Notes: generated from the letters alone by a model not told the origin. A stretch of 64,000 bases of DNA from Roseovarius litorisediminis (GCF_900172295.1 NZ_FWFL01000010.1:62001-126000); one strand, 5' to 3'. Shown: positions 1-9,567, counted from the stretch's first letter. Made by a program: numbers and translations.

Positions 1-370
1 GATAGCCAGGCGCGCCAATCCCGACCCTGTCGCCGGTGTCAAACAGCGCCGTAAAGGCCAGTATGAACGCCCCCGACGAACCCGGTGTGACCACCACCCG
101 TTCCGGCGACAGATCAATATCGTACCATTCCCCGTACAAACGCGCGATCCGCGCGCGCAGGGCGGGCAGGCCCAGGGCCACAGTATACCCCATGGCGTCT
201 GCGTCCATTGCCGACGCCAGTGCATCTCGGGCCCCCTGCGGGGCTGGCGTGCCCGGCTGCCCCACTTCCATATGGATGATGTGGCGGCCTTCAGCTTCGG
301 CCTGACGCGCAGCCTCCATCACATCCATCACGATAAAGGGATCAACCTGGCTTCGGCTTGAGTTCCGCAT
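1..370 (-). CDS. PLP-dependent aminotransferase, class I/II (N-terminal part)
   Basis: The gene runs off the left edge; 123 codons of its N-terminus are visible. The reading begins MRNSSRSQVDPFIVMDVMEA and continues through HMEVGQPGTPAP and VVVTPGSSGAFILAF, the usual N-terminal pattern of fold-type I aminotransferases of the AspC/class I-II group: substrate-loop VGQP followed by the glycine-rich TPGSSGA segment that contacts the PLP phosphate. The ATG at 370 has AGGA about eight bases upstream. The catalytic lysine lies outside the window, so substrate cannot be assigned. It is divergent from the M48 protease gene, sharing a 177-bp intergenic region. Confidence 0.85.
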   Translation of the reverse strand, partial: MRNSSRSQVDPFIVMDVMEAARQAEAEGRHIIHMEVGQPGTPAPQGARDALASAMDADAMGYTVALGLPALRARIARLYGEWYDIDLSPERVVVTPGSSGAFILAFTALFDTGDRVGIGAPGY

Positions 371-547
371 ATGTTTATTCCTAGACTAGGATCCAGACAG
401 CCCGCGTTTCACCAAGGCGTTTCGGGTCTAAGTTGAGAAACGACTTAAAATCGAAACGCCCGAAACATTCAAATGGTATGCGTGTTTCGCTATATTGTGC
501 AATCATGGCAATCTGCCGAAACGCCTCAGGAAAGTCGACTGCCGTCA

Positions 548-1873
548 ATGCATCTTCTCCGACTCTTCGCTTTTGTTGCCCTTCTGGCTGCGACCCTCAC
601 CACCCCGGCGCGGGCACTTTCGCTGCTGCGGGATCCGGATATCGAATATGCGCTCAATCAACTGGCCGCCCCGGTGTTGAAAGCGGCCGGGCTTAGCCCC
701 AGCCGGGTAGATATCCTTGTGATCGACGATCGCAGACTGAACGCCTTTGTTGTCGATCAAAACAGCATCTTCATCCACTCCGGCCTGCTGCTGAAGATGA
801 AAACAGCCGCGATGCTTCAGGCCGTATTTGCCCATGAAGCCGCTCACATCGCCAACGGCCATCTGGTGCGCCGCCCAATTGCCGCCCGCAACGCCCGTAC
901 CGCCGCAGGCCTTGGGGCTGCCCTCGGAGCGGCGGCTGCCATCGCTGCAGGCGGCGGCAAAGCCGCACCTGCAATCGCCCTGGGCGCCCAATCTACGGCG
1001 CAACGCCTGTTCTTCGTCCATACCCGCGCCGAAGAAAGTGCAGCAGACCAAAGCGGTCTGCGCTTCATGGCCCGCGCCGGGATTGATCCGCAAGGGGCCG
1101 TCGAGGTGATGGATATTTTTCGCGGTCAGGAGGCGCTTTCCGCATCGCGGCAAGACCCCTATGCGCGCACCCACCCTCTGTCTGCCGACCGCTACAGGGT
1201 CGTGAACCGGCTGGCTGCGGGCTATGCCGGGAACGCCCGCAAAGACCCGCAGGCCGACTATTGGTTTGCGCGCGCCAAAAGCAAACTTTCCGCCTTTCAG
1301 CGCTCGCCGAAATGGACCCTTACCCGTGCCGGTGAATATGGCTATGCGGATGTGAAACTCATGCGTCAGGCCGTTGCCTATCACCGTCAGTCAAATCTCA
1401 AACGCGCGTTGGGTGCCATCGACAAGGCCATCGCAACCCGCCCGAAAGACCCCTATCTTCATGAATTGCGCGGCCAGATCCTGATCGAAAGCCGACAATT
1501 CAAGGCCGCTGTCGCCGCCTATGGCCGCGCCGCCAGTCTGGCACCGAAAAACGCGCTGATTCTGGGCGCTTATGGTCGTGCGCTTCTGGCTGACGGACAG
1601 GTTTCCAAGGCCCAGCAGTTTCTGGAAAAATCCCGGTCCCGCGATGGCCGCGACGACCGGGTCGTGCGCGATCTGGCTGCCGCGTATGCCCGGCAGGGCA
1701 ACAAGGGGATGGCCGCCGTACTGACAGCGGAACGCTATGCCATTCGCGGTCAGCTGGCGGATGCCGGTATCCATGCCCAACGCGCCACCGACCTGCTGCC
1801 GCGCGGTTCCGCCGCTTGGCAGCGGGCTCAGGATGTGCTTTCTGCTGCACAAGCTGCCAAAAAGAAAAAATAA
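548..1873 (+). CDS. M48 family zinc metalloprotease with TPR repeats (BepA/YfgC-like), exported
   Basis: Probable periplasmic metalloprotease for outer-membrane protein quality control. The zinc site is visible as HEAAH in AVFAHEAAHIANGHL, with the third ligand in EESAADQSGL, as in peptidase family M48. The C-terminal half contains tetratricopeptide-like helices (around YLHELRGQILIESRQFKAA and NALILGAYGRALLADG), the BepA arrangement. I chose ATG 548 because it gives a clean signal peptide (MHLLRLFAFVALLAATL followed by PARA); an upstream in-frame ATG at 473 would add 25 residues that hide the signal. It is followed 14 bp later by a DsbA-like gene, suggesting an envelope protein-folding operon. 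Confidence 0.9.
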   Translation: MHLLRLFAFVALLAATLTTPARALSLLRDPDIEYALNQLAAPVLKAAGLSPSRVDILVIDDRRLNAFVVDQNSIFIHSGLLLKMKTAAMLQAVFAHEAAHIANGHLVRRPIAARNARTAAGLGAALGAAAAIAAGGGKAAPAIALGAQSTAQRLFFVHTRAEESAADQSGLRFMARAGIDPQGAVEVMDIFRGQEALSASRQDPYARTHPLSADRYRVVNRLAAGYAGNARKDPQADYWFARAKSKLSAFQRSPKWTLTRAGEYGYADVKLMRQAVAYHRQSNLKRALGAIDKAIATRPKDPYLHELRGQILIESRQFKAAVAAYGRAASLAPKNALILGAYGRALLADGQVSKAQQFLEKSRSRDGRDDRVVRDLAAAYARQGNKGMAAVLTAERYAIRGQLADAGIHAQRATDLLPRGSAAWQRAQDVLSAAQAAKKKK

Positions 1874-1887
1874 CGGAGATGTTCCAG

Positions 1888-2637
1888 ATGATACGCCCCT
1901 TTCTGCCCGCGCTGGCCATGGCTTTTTCCTTTGCCCTGCCCGCCCAGGCGCTTGATCTAAGCCAGATGTCCGACGCCGAGCGTGACAGCTTTCGCGCCGA
2001 AATCCGCGCCTATCTGCTGGAAAACCCCCAGGTGATCATGGAGGCCGTGGCCGTTTTGGAAAAGCGCCAGGAAGAGGAACAGGCACAATCCGATCTGGAT
2101 CTGATCAAGGTGAACGCCGACAGCCTGTTCTATGACGGACACAGCTGGGTCGGCGGCAACCCCGAGGGCGACATCACCCTGGTGGAATTCATGGACTACC
2201 GCTGTGGCTATTGCCGCCGGGCCTTTGACGAGGTGAATGAACTGCTGAAAACTGATGGCAATATCCGCTTCATCGTCAAGGAATTTCCCATCCTGGGCAA
2301 AGAATCCGTCGTCGCGTCGCGCTTTGCCATCGCCACTCAACAGGTCGCCGGGGCCGAGGCCTATAAATCGGTACATGACGCGCTGATGACTTTCAATGGC
2401 ACGATCAACGACACCTCACTGGGTCGTCTGGCCGATACGCTGGGCCTGGATGCCAACAAGATCACAGCCCATATGGACAGTGACGAAGTCAGCGCCGTGA
2501 TCGCCGCCAACCACGCCCTTGGTCAGCGCCTGTCGATCAGTGGCACACCCTCCTTCGTGATGCAGGACCGGATGTTGCGCGGCTACCTGCCGCTTGATGC
2601 GATGCAGCAGATCGCCGAGGAAATCCGCACGCAATAA
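1888..2637 (+). CDS. DsbA/ScsC-type periplasmic thiol-disulfide oxidoreductase
   Basis: Periplasmic thioredoxin-fold protein. It has a signal peptide (MIRPFLPALAMAFSFALPAQ), an N-terminal helical stretch rich in E/Q/R (NPQVIMEAVAVLEKRQEEEQ) like the oligomerisation region of ScsC/Com1 proteins, then the active site CGYC in DYRCGYCRRAFDEV and the cis-proline loop SGTPSF. A length near 249 aa fits DsbA family members. Start ATG 1888 is chosen because CGGAG lies nine bases upstream; ATG 1879 overlaps that ribosome binding site. It sits between the M48 protease and a second, smaller thiol protein, with gaps of 14 and 2 bp, so these three are probably one transcript. Role as oxidase or isomerase cannot be told from sequence. 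Confidence 0.9.
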   Translation: MIRPFLPALAMAFSFALPAQALDLSQMSDAERDSFRAEIRAYLLENPQVIMEAVAVLEKRQEEEQAQSDLDLIKVNADSLFYDGHSWVGGNPEGDITLVEFMDYRCGYCRRAFDEVNELLKTDGNIRFIVKEFPILGKESVVASRFAIATQQVAGAEAYKSVHDALMTFNGTINDTSLGRLADTLGLDANKITAHMDSDEVSAVIAANHALGQRLSISGTPSFVMQDRMLRGYLPLDAMQQIAEEIRTQ

Positions 2638-2639
2638 AC

Positions 2640-3179
2640 ATGCACCTTCTCAAACTGTTCGCGGTCGCGGCATTTTCTACCGGTTTTGCGGCGCAGACCA
2701 TGGGCCAGACCAGTTTCAGTGCGCTGACGAAGGACGAACGCGCGATTCTCCACGAGCAGATTCGCGCGGTTCTTCTTGCCAATCCAGAACTGGCGGCACC
2801 TGCCCTCGGTCTTGACTTGCAATCCAATCCCACACCGGTCGATATTTTTGCCGATGCTGTGGAAAATGACCTGACGCGCATACGCTCTCATGCACAGGCC
2901 CTGTTTGATCCGGCCCTGCCCGGCTTTGGCCCAGTCAACGCGCCTCTGACAATTGCGCTGTTCATCCGCGCCAATTGCCCCGACTGCGCCCGCGCCGAAG
3001 CCGACTTGCGCCAGCTTGTCCAAACCCATGATCTGCGTGTCACTCTGATCGACTTTGACGCACATTCCGCCCTGGCCCATGCCCTCGAACTGGGCATGGC
3101 CCCATCATATGTGCTGCCAGAAATGTTGCTGCGCGGGCATATCCCGCCCATCGTACTGGAACGTTATTTCAAAAACTGA
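2640..3179 (+). CDS. Short DsbA-like thioredoxin-fold protein with CPDC motif
   Basis: Exported 179-aa protein starting two bases after the stop of the preceding DsbA gene. The signal peptide is MHLLKLFAVAAFSTGFA. The N-terminal helical region (LTKDERAILHEQIRAVLLANPEL) parallels that of its neighbour, so the pair probably arose by duplication. The active site reads ANCPDCARAEADL and a cis-proline loop is seen in MAPSYVLPEMLLRGHIPP, but the helical insertion that normally separates these in DsbA is missing: only about 50 residues lie between them, as in plain thioredoxins. The CPDC pair differs from the common CPHC/CGYC and may shift the redox potential. Substrate unknown. Confidence 0.75.
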   Translation: MHLLKLFAVAAFSTGFAAQTMGQTSFSALTKDERAILHEQIRAVLLANPELAAPALGLDLQSNPTPVDIFADAVENDLTRIRSHAQALFDPALPGFGPVNAPLTIALFIRANCPDCARAEADLRQLVQTHDLRVTLIDFDAHSALAHALELGMAPSYVLPEMLLRGHIPPIVLERYFKN

Positions 3180-3185
3180 GTGCCC

Positions 3186-3237
3186 GGTTTTTTCTTGGTC
3201 CAAATACCTCTGCCGGAGGCATTTAACCCAAAAAACC
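3186..3237. terminator. Bidirectional terminator-like inverted repeat
   Basis: GGTTTTTT at 3186-3193 pairs with AAAAAACC at 3230-3237, with an inner CCTCTGCCGGAGGC stem. It lies between two convergent genes (thiol protein on +, ispG on -), where a terminator serving both is expected. Confidence 0.5.
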
Positions 3238-3256
3238 GCCAAAGCGCTTGCGATTG

Positions 3257-4387
3257 TTACTCTGCCGCCTGCGTCTCAGCCAGACCCGCCTCAATCTCGG
3301 CGGCGCGTTTCTCGACCTGCTCAACGATGTGCTCAACCATCTGATCGTTGTTCAGCTTATGCGCCTGCTTGCCCGCCAGATACACCATGCCACTGCCCGC
3401 GCCGCCGCCGGTAAAACCCACATCGGTCATCAGCGCTTCGCCGGGGCCATTGACCACGCAGCCGATGATACTCAGGCTCATCGGGGTCTTGATATGCTCC
3501 AGCCGTTTTTCCAGCGCCTCGACCGTGCGGATCACGTCAAATCCCTGCCGCGCGCAACTGGGGCAGCTTATGATGTTCACCCCGCGGTGACGCAGGCCCA
3601 GTGATTTGAGCATCTCATAGCCCACTTTCACCTCTTCCACCGGATCGGCACTAAGCGACACGCGGATCGTGTCGCCGATGCCCATCCACAGCAGGTTGCC
3701 CATGCCGATCGCCGACTTGATCGTACCCGACATCAGCCCGCCCGCCTCGGTAATGCCCAGGTGTATCGGCGCATCGGTGGCTTCGGCCAGTTTCTGATAG
3801 GCCGCCGCTGCCATAAACACATCCGAGGCCTTCACGCTGATCTTGAACTCGTGAAAATCATTGTCCTGCAGGATGCGCATATGCTCCAGCCCGCTTTCGA
3901 CCATCGCATCGGGGCACGGCTCGCCGTATTTATCCAGCAGATGCTTTTCCAAAGACCCGGCATTCACCCCGATCCGCATTGAACAGCCATGGTCGCGCGC
4001 AGCCGAAATCACCTCGCGCACGCGTTTGGCATCGCCAATGTTGCCCGGGTTGATCCGAAGACAGGCCGCGCCTGCCGCGGCTGCCTCGATCCCGCGTTTA
4101 TAGTGAAAATGGATATCCGCGACGATCGGAACCGGGCTTTCCCGGACAATCTCTTTCAGGGCCCTGGCGCTGCCCTCATCCGGCACCGAGACGCGCACAA
4201 TATCGGCGCCAGCCTCGGCCGCAGCGACCACCTGAGCTACGGTTGCGGCCACATCGCGGGTGTCAGTATTGGTCATGGTCTGCACGGTGATCGGCGCACC
4301 GCCACCCACCGGCACATTGCCCACCATGATCTGGCGGCTTTCCCGGCGATAGATGTTACGCCACGGGCGGATATGGTTCAGCGACAT
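3257..4387 (-). CDS. ispG: 4-hydroxy-3-methylbut-2-en-1-yl diphosphate synthase
   Basis: IspG (GcpE) catalyses the [4Fe-4S]-dependent reductive step of the MEP isoprenoid pathway. The 376-aa product begins [20 protein letters not shown] and carries the family hallmarks [27 protein letters not shown], the RINPGNIG segment, and the C-terminal iron-sulfur cluster cysteines in [13 protein letters not shown] and [13 protein letters not shown]. Length is typical of the short bacterial form. It lies 78 bp downstream of the RodZ-like gene on the same strand, an arrangement often seen in proteobacteria, and converges on the Dsb gene. Confidence 0.97.
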   Translation of the reverse strand: MSLNHIRPWRNIYRRESRQIMVGNVPVGGGAPITVQTMTNTDTRDVAATVAQVVAAAEAGADIVRVSVPDEGSARALKEIVRESPVPIVADIHFHYKRGIEAAAAGAACLRINPGNIGDAKRVREVISAARDHGCSMRIGVNAGSLEKHLLDKYGEPCPDAMVESGLEHMRILQDNDFHEFKISVKASDVFMAAAAYQKLAEATDAPIHLGITEAGGLMSGTIKSAIGMGNLLWMGIGDTIRVSLSADPVEEVKVGYEMLKSLGLRHRGVNIISCPSCARQGFDVIRTVEALEKRLEHIKTPMSLSIIGCVVNGPGEALMTDVGFTGGGAGSGMVYLAGKQAHKLNNDQMVEHIVEQVEKRAAEIEAGLAETQAAE

Positions 4388-4465
4388 CGCAGAGGCCCCA
4401 TTGGTTCAGCAAAGTTCTGATGGTTTAGATAAGGCGCCTGCGCCCTGCCCGCAATCGGCAAGTCG

Positions 4466-5683
4466 TCACTCCTGCGGGGTTACCTGACCGGCCTGAAGCT
4501 CGGCCACATAACGCGACAGATCCTGATCCTGTGTCAGGTCGGCGACACTGTAAGTTTCGGTCAGGCTTTCAGCTGCCAGCGCAAGTCCTGACGTGACCGA
4601 TCCTTTGGCCCCAGCCGGGCCGTAGTGCTGACCATTGACCGTAAAATAGATCGCACCGGATTCGCCCACACGCAAAGTTGCGGGTTCCTCGGTCACCGGC
4701 ACATCATAGCTGTCACCGGCATTCAGAATGCCTTCATAGATCACGCTGCCATCAGCGGCGCGTACCCGCACCCAGGCCGGGCGCACAGCAACCAGCTGCA
4801 CACCGGGTTTTGCAGCGGCAACAACCTGAGGACTGGGAAAGGCATCTTCAACTTCCGCCACAGCGAAAAATCCACTGTCGCGATCTGCCGCAGGCAGACC
4901 GGGCTGCATCGTGCCAACCTGCGCGGGGTCCAGCGTCGAAATCGGCCCGTCGCGCGCCACAAGCACTGGTACATCCAGTGCCTCGGGGCGGTACAGCCGC
5001 TCTAGCCGGTCATCTTCAGGGGCTCCAAATCCGCCGGTCCCGGCTTCAGCCAACGCAACGCCGCCGACCGCCGCAACGGAACCGCTCAGCGGATCCAGAT
5101 CAGACAGGACATCGGGGGTGTTTTCAACCGGCGCAAACTGGACACGCTGAACCTCGTTCAGCACACTCCAGCCGCCATAGCCAATCGCGCCAATCAGGGC
5201 GACCAGAACCATGGCTGATCCGATAGCGCCCGGCTCGATCTGCGCAAAAAGGCTTTCAGACGCGGGTACAAACGGGGTGTTCGGGGACATCAACGGGTCG
5301 CCGCCCTTCGGCTTGCGTTTGATCGGAGCATCAGGCTTGCGGATCGAAGAGGCTTCGGCCGACATACCATGCGCAATCGAAAAACCACTTTCCGCGCAAA
5401 ACCCCTTGAACGCGCTGTCGGGGTCCATGCTCAGATAACGCGCATAAGACCGCACATAACCCGGAATAAAGCCAGGGGTGTCAAACGCATCCGGATCGCA
5501 GTTTTCAATCGCCGCCACATATGCCGCTTTAATTCGCAGCTCGCGCTCTACATCCAGCAGAGATTTTCCAAGGGTCGCACGCTCGCCACGCATAACATCG
5601 CCAAGTCGCAACTCAAACGCGTCGAACCCTTTGGGTTCAACCTCTTTGACCCCGATATCGCGCGAAAGTTTGCGCCTTATCAT
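4466..5683 (-). CDS. RodZ-like helix-turn-helix membrane protein
   Basis: 405-aa protein with an N-terminal HTH_25-type helix-turn-helix (LGDVMRGERATLGKSLLDVE to YVRSYARYLSMD, about residues 27-88), one membrane segment (GSAMVLVALIGAIGYGGW, about residues 155-172), and a C-terminal periplasmic beta domain of the DUF4115 type (VRVRAADGSVIYEGILNAG). This is the architecture of RodZ, which links MreB filaments to the membrane in cell-shape control; the cytoplasmic HTH binds MreB rather than DNA in the studied members. The segment after the membrane helix is low complexity. It precedes ispG, as in many proteobacteria. An AGG motif precedes ATG 5683. Confidence 0.85.
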   Translation of the reverse strand: MIRRKLSRDIGVKEVEPKGFDAFELRLGDVMRGERATLGKSLLDVERELRIKAAYVAAIENCDPDAFDTPGFIPGYVRSYARYLSMDPDSAFKGFCAESGFSIAHGMSAEASSIRKPDAPIKRKPKGGDPLMSPNTPFVPASESLFAQIEPGAIGSAMVLVALIGAIGYGGWSVLNEVQRVQFAPVENTPDVLSDLDPLSGSVAAVGGVALAEAGTGGFGAPEDDRLERLYRPEALDVPVLVARDGPISTLDPAQVGTMQPGLPAADRDSGFFAVAEVEDAFPSPQVVAAAKPGVQLVAVRPAWVRVRAADGSVIYEGILNAGDSYDVPVTEEPATLRVGESGAIYFTVNGQHYGPAGAKGSVTSGLALAAESLTETYSVADLTQDQDLSRYVAELQAGQVTPQE

Positions 5684-5795
5684 GCGACCTGCCTCTCAGA
5701 ACGTGCTGCTCAAGCCCGAATGTCCCGATTCGAGCAATATCCCTTTGTTTAGGTCATTCTAGCATATCGCAAGCATTTTTGCACGTGCCACAGGG

Positions 5796-7025
5796 CTATG
5801 CGGACAATTCAGCACGATTCAGCGCACAATGGCTCCAAAGCTCATCCATCGCGTGAACAAGCGCATCCATCTCATCCGGTCCGTGGACTGGAGACGGCGT
5901 AAACCGCAGGCGCTCGGTGCCGCGCGGTACGGTGGGAAAGTTGATCGGCTGCACGTAAATGCCAAAGCCTTCAAGCAACATATCGCTCAACTTCTTGGTG
6001 TGTACCGGATCCCCTACGATCACTGGCACGATGTGGCTTCCGTGGTCGATCAGCGGCAGCCCCAAACCCTTCAGGCGGGTCTTGAGGATCTTCGCCTGAG
6101 TCTGGTGTTTCTCGCGTAATTCGCGGTCTCGTTTCAGATGCACCACGCTGGCGGCTGCCCCCGCCGCGACAGCAGGCGGCAGCGATGTTGTAAAGATGAA
6201 CCCCGGCGCGTAAGATCTTACGGCATCACACATTTTTGCCGATGCGGCGATATATCCACCCATCACACCATAGGCCTTGGCCAAGGTGCCGTTGATGATG
6301 TCCAGACGGTGCATCAGCCGATCACGCTCGGCCACACCAGCCCCGCGCGGGCCGTACATGCCCACTGCGTGAACTTCATCAATATATGTCAGCGCGCCGA
6401 ACTCGTCCGCCAGATCGCAGATCGCTTCGATCGGGCCAAAATCACCGTCCATCGAATAGACCGATTCAAACACGATCACCTTGGGTGCGTCCGGATCGTC
6501 GGCCGCCAGCAACTCGCGCAGATGTTCCACGTCATTGTGACGGAAAATCCGCTTTGCGCCACCGTTGCGGCGCACCCCTTCGATCATCGACGCATGATTC
6601 AGCGCATCCGAATACATGATCAGACCTGGGAATAGTTTGGGCAAAGTGCTTAAAGTTGCATCGTTCGCGATATAGGCACTGGTGAACAGCAGCGCTGACT
6701 CCTTGCCGTGCAGATCCGCCAGTTCGGCCTCAAGCCGTTTGTGGTAAACTGTCGTGCCGCTGATATTGCGGGTGCCGCCTGATCCGGCGCCGGTGGCATC
6801 AATCGCCTCGTGCATCGCCTGCAGAACGGCAGGGTGCTGGCCCATGCCCAGATAGTCGTTGCCACACCAGACGGTGATTGGCTTTTCGGTCCCGTCGGGA
6901 CGGCGCCAAATGGCGTGAGGGAAATTGCCCTTGCGACGCTCGATATCAATAAAGGTCCGGTAGCGGCCTTCCTGATGCAGACGTTCAATCGCTTCGTCCA
7001 GTTTCGCCGTGTAGTCCACTGGCAT
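5796..7025 (-). CDS. hemA: 5-aminolevulinate synthase
   Basis: Condenses glycine and succinyl-CoA to 5-aminolevulinate, the alphaproteobacterial (Shemin) entry into tetrapyrrole synthesis. The 409-aa sequence shows the ALAS signatures [51 protein letters not shown] and the PLP-lysine segment [15 protein letters not shown]. Length matches bacterial HemA/HemT. The ATG at 7025 is preceded by a strong AAGGAGG. An FNR-type box lies 133 bp upstream (7158-7171), consistent with the oxygen control of hemA by FnrL known in Rhodobacter. No carotenoid or bacteriochlorophyll genes are adjacent. Confidence 0.97.
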   Translation of the reverse strand: MPVDYTAKLDEAIERLHQEGRYRTFIDIERRKGNFPHAIWRRPDGTEKPITVWCGNDYLGMGQHPAVLQAMHEAIDATGAGSGGTRNISGTTVYHKRLEAELADLHGKESALLFTSAYIANDATLSTLPKLFPGLIMYSDALNHASMIEGVRRNGGAKRIFRHNDVEHLRELLAADDPDAPKVIVFESVYSMDGDFGPIEAICDLADEFGALTYIDEVHAVGMYGPRGAGVAERDRLMHRLDIINGTLAKAYGVMGGYIAASAKMCDAVRSYAPGFIFTTSLPPAVAAGAAASVVHLKRDRELREKHQTQAKILKTRLKGLGLPLIDHGSHIVPVIVGDPVHTKKLSDMLLEGFGIYVQPINFPTVPRGTERLRFTPSPVHGPDEMDALVHAMDELWSHCALNRAELSA

Positions 7026-7157
7026 CCCCTCCTTGGTATTTCTACCCCGCGCGATCAGGGCAGAGGGCGCATTTCACGCCACATATTCAGCTTTGTTAAT
7101 GGATATAGATCGCGCATCCATTCCGCAACAGGCTACAAAATGCCGCCCCCCGACACT

Positions 7158-7171
7158 TTGACTTAGGTCAA
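7158..7171. promoter_or_regulatory. FNR/FnrL-type binding box
   Basis: The sequence TTGACTTAGGTCAA is a perfect dyad TTGAC-N4-GTCAA, matching the FNR consensus TTGAT-N4-ATCAA except for one symmetric position. It lies in the divergent region between hemA and the M20 peptidase gene, 133 bp from the hemA start and 69 bp from the peptidase start. FnrL control of hemA is established in Rhodobacter sphaeroides; that this box acts on hemA here is inferred. Confidence 0.65.
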
Positions 7172-7239
7172 GCGTCTGGACAGCGCCGCGCGGCCTGCTA
7201 CCTTCGCTGCGATCTATTCACCCAAAGCGAGGCCCGCAC

Positions 7240-8619
7240 ATGTCCCTGGACGCCATTCTGTCACGCATAGACGACCAATTGCCAAACGCCACCGAGCGTT
7301 TGCTGGAATTGCTCCGCATTCCGTCCATCTCGACCGATCCCGCCTATTCCGAGCCCTGCCAGCATGCTGCCGACTGGCTGGTGGCCGATCTGCAAAGCAT
7401 TGGGATCAATGCAGAAAAGCGCATGACACCAGGCCACCCCATGGTTGTCGGTCATGTTGATGGTCCCGGCCCTCACCTGCTGTTCTACGGCCACTACGAC
7501 GTGCAGCCGGTCGATCCCCTCAGCCTGTGGAAATCCGACCCGTTTGACCCAAAGGTCGAGGACACCGCAGCAGGCAAGGTCATCCGCGGCCGCGGCGCGT
7601 CGGACGACAAAGGCCAGCTGATGACCTTTGTCGAGGCCTGCCGCGCTTACAAAGATGTGACCGGCGCCTTGCCCTGCCGCATCACGTTTTTCTTTGAAGG
7701 CGAAGAAGAATCAGGCTCGCCCTCGCTCATTCCCTTCATGACGGAAAACGCGGCCGAGCTTTCCGCCGACATCGCCCTGATCTGCGATACCTCTATGGTC
7801 TCACCCGGCGTTCCCTCGATTGCGTCGCAGCTGCGCGGCATGCTCAAGGATGAATTCACCCTTCATGGCCCCCGGATTGATCTGCATTCAGGCCATTACG
7901 GCGGCCCCGGTTTGAACCCGCTGCGCGAGCTTGCCCGCATCGTCGCCAGTTTCCATGACGATCAGGGCCGCGTTGCTGTCGAAGGCTTTTACGAGGGCGT
8001 GCATGAGGTGCCTGACGATCTGCTACGCCAATGGGAAAATAGCGGCTTTGACGAAAAAACCTATCTCAACTCTGTCGGCTACACACAGCCCCACGGTGAA
8101 CAGGGTTATTCCACACTGGTCCAGCAATGGGCCCGCCCGACGCTTGAGATCAACGGTCTCTGGGGCGGATATCAGGGCGCCGGGTCAAAAACCGTGATTC
8201 CGGCCGAGGCACATTGCAAACTGACCTGCCGTCTTGTCGGCGACATGGACCCCGACGCGCTGCGCCACAAGGTACGGGCCCATGTCGAGGCCCGGCTATC
8301 CCCCGATGCTCGGGTTGAATGGGACAACAACCTCGAAGGCTCCAAAGCCGCCGTCATGAACACCGCCCGACCGGAATTTGAATTGGCCCGTCAGGCCCTG
8401 TCGGACGAATGGAACCGCGACGCGGTGCTGGTGGGCATGGGCGGCTCGATCCCGATCGCAGGGTTTTTCAAGGATATCCTCGGACTGGATTCGATGCTGA
8501 TCGGATTTGCCAACGAAGACGATGCGATTCACTCCCCCAACGAGAAGTACAATATCGAAAGTTTCCACAAGGGAATGCGAAGCTGGGCTCGAATCCTCGA
8601 TCGGCTGGCCAGCAGCTGA
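7240..8619 (+). CDS. M20 family metallopeptidase (dipeptidase-like)
   Basis: 459-aa cytosolic di-zinc peptidase of the M20 family, CNDP/ArgE group. Metal ligands are visible in YGHYDVQPVDPL (His, Asp), GRGASDDKGQ (bridging Asp) and FFEGEEESGSPS (catalytic Glu-Glu). The lid/dimerisation domain occupies the middle (LHSGHYGGPGLNPL) and the last metal-binding His is in ANEDDAIHSPNEKYN near the C-terminus. Substrate specificity within the family (dipeptides, acyl-amino acids, N-carbamoyl compounds) is not readable. It is transcribed divergently from hemA and followed by a 9-bp hairpin and then a hydrolase gene on the same strand. Confidence 0.92.
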   Translation: MSLDAILSRIDDQLPNATERLLELLRIPSISTDPAYSEPCQHAADWLVADLQSIGINAEKRMTPGHPMVVGHVDGPGPHLLFYGHYDVQPVDPLSLWKSDPFDPKVEDTAAGKVIRGRGASDDKGQLMTFVEACRAYKDVTGALPCRITFFFEGEEESGSPSLIPFMTENAAELSADIALICDTSMVSPGVPSIASQLRGMLKDEFTLHGPRIDLHSGHYGGPGLNPLRELARIVASFHDDQGRVAVEGFYEGVHEVPDDLLRQWENSGFDEKTYLNSVGYTQPHGEQGYSTLVQQWARPTLEINGLWGGYQGAGSKTVIPAEAHCKLTCRLVGDMDPDALRHKVRAHVEARLSPDARVEWDNNLEGSKAAVMNTARPEFELARQALSDEWNRDAVLVGMGGSIPIAGFFKDILGLDSMLIGFANEDDAIHSPNEKYNIESFHKGMRSWARILDRLASS

Positions 8620-8632
8620 TCGAAAACGGCCT

Positions 8633-8653
8633 CGAAAATTCGCAGAATTTTCG
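8633..8653 (+). terminator. Short perfect hairpin after the M20 peptidase gene
   Basis: CGAAAATTC at 8633-8641 and GAATTTTCG at 8645-8653 form a perfect 9-bp stem with a GCA loop, 14 bp after the peptidase stop. There is no T-tract, so it may be a weak or attenuating terminator before the next gene. Confidence 0.4.
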
Positions 8654-8685
8654 CCTGACCCGAACACGCCGCGGAAAGGACACGA

Positions 8686-9567
8686 ATGATTATCCCCGGC
8701 TTCACTGATCACAGCGCCGCGCTCAATCGCAGCACCGTCGCCTGGTCCGCAGGCGGCGAAGGTCCGCCGCTGCTGATGCTGCACGGCTTCCCCCAGACCC
8801 GCGCCCTGTGGGCCCGCATCGCACCCGTTCTGGCGCAGACCCATACGGTGATCTGTCCCGATCTGCGCGGGTATGGGGCCAGCGGCAAACCCCGCGACCT
8901 GGCCGGTTACAGCTTTCGTGAAATGGCCCGCGATCAGCTTGCACTAATGGCCCATCTGGGCCACGAAACATTCGATCTTGTCGGCCATGACCGCGGTGCA
9001 CGGGTGGCGCATCGCCTGACCCTGGACGCCCCCGACCGGGTGAAAACCCTGACCGTGATGGATATCGTCCCAACCCATACCCTGCTGGCAGATCTCAGCA
9101 AAGACGTGGCGCAGGCTTATTACCACTGGTTTTTCCTGGCCCAGCCCGAACCCTTCCCCGAAACCCTGATCGGCTACGACCCCGACGCGTTTTACCAGTC
9201 CTGCCTTTTGGGCTGGGGCGGTGCGCAACTGGCTGGGTTCGACGCAGACCAGCTGGCCGCCTATCGGGCGGCCTGGCGCGATCCGGATACCATTCGTGGC
9301 ATGTGCAATGACTACCGTGCTACACTCGGGCACGACTTCAACGATGACGCCGCCGATCTTAACAGGCAGGTCACCTGTCCCACGCTGGTGCTCTATGGAG
9401 CTTCTGGGGCCATGGCCAAACATTTCGACGTGCCTGCCACCTGGACGGCGAAATGCTCTGATATGCGGCACCGGACAATTCCCGGGGGACATTTCTTTCC
9501 CGATACGAACACCGCAGACACCCTTGCTGCGCTTCGCTCTTTCCTGTCGCAATCCGACAATTTCTAA
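8686..9567 (+). CDS. Alpha/beta hydrolase, haloacetate (fluoroacetate) dehalogenase-like
   Basis: 293-aa alpha/beta-hydrolase. The nucleophile elbow GHDRGARVAHRL places an Asp rather than Ser in the catalytic position, and the DRGAR plus VMDIVPTH context is typical of haloacetate dehalogenases, which displace halide from short haloacids through an Asp-ester. The N-terminal HGFPQTRALW oxyanion segment, the RGMCNDYRATLGHDF region and the C-terminal GGHFFPDTN carrying the catalytic His fit the same subfamily. An epoxide hydrolase-like activity is the main alternative. The ATG 8686 has AAAGGA upstream; the gene is on the same strand as the peptidase and is followed by tRNA genes on the other strand. 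Confidence 0.85.
   Translation: MIIPGFTDHSAALNRSTVAWSAGGEGPPLLMLHGFPQTRALWARIAPVLAQTHTVICPDLRGYGASGKPRDLAGYSFREMARDQLALMAHLGHETFDLVGHDRGARVAHRLTLDAPDRVKTLTVMDIVPTHTLLADLSKDVAQAYYHWFFLAQPEPFPETLIGYDPDAFYQSCLLGWGGAQLAGFDADQLAAYRAAWRDPDTIRGMCNDYRATLGHDFNDDAADLNRQVTCPTLVLYGASGAMAKHFDVPATWTAKCSDMRHRTIPGGHFFPDTNTADTLAALRSFLSQSDNF

Noticed and set aside
545..1384. Long open frame antisense to the M48 protease gene
   Set aside because: Composition mirrors the sense gene's codon bias; no ribosome binding site and the sense gene has clear motifs.
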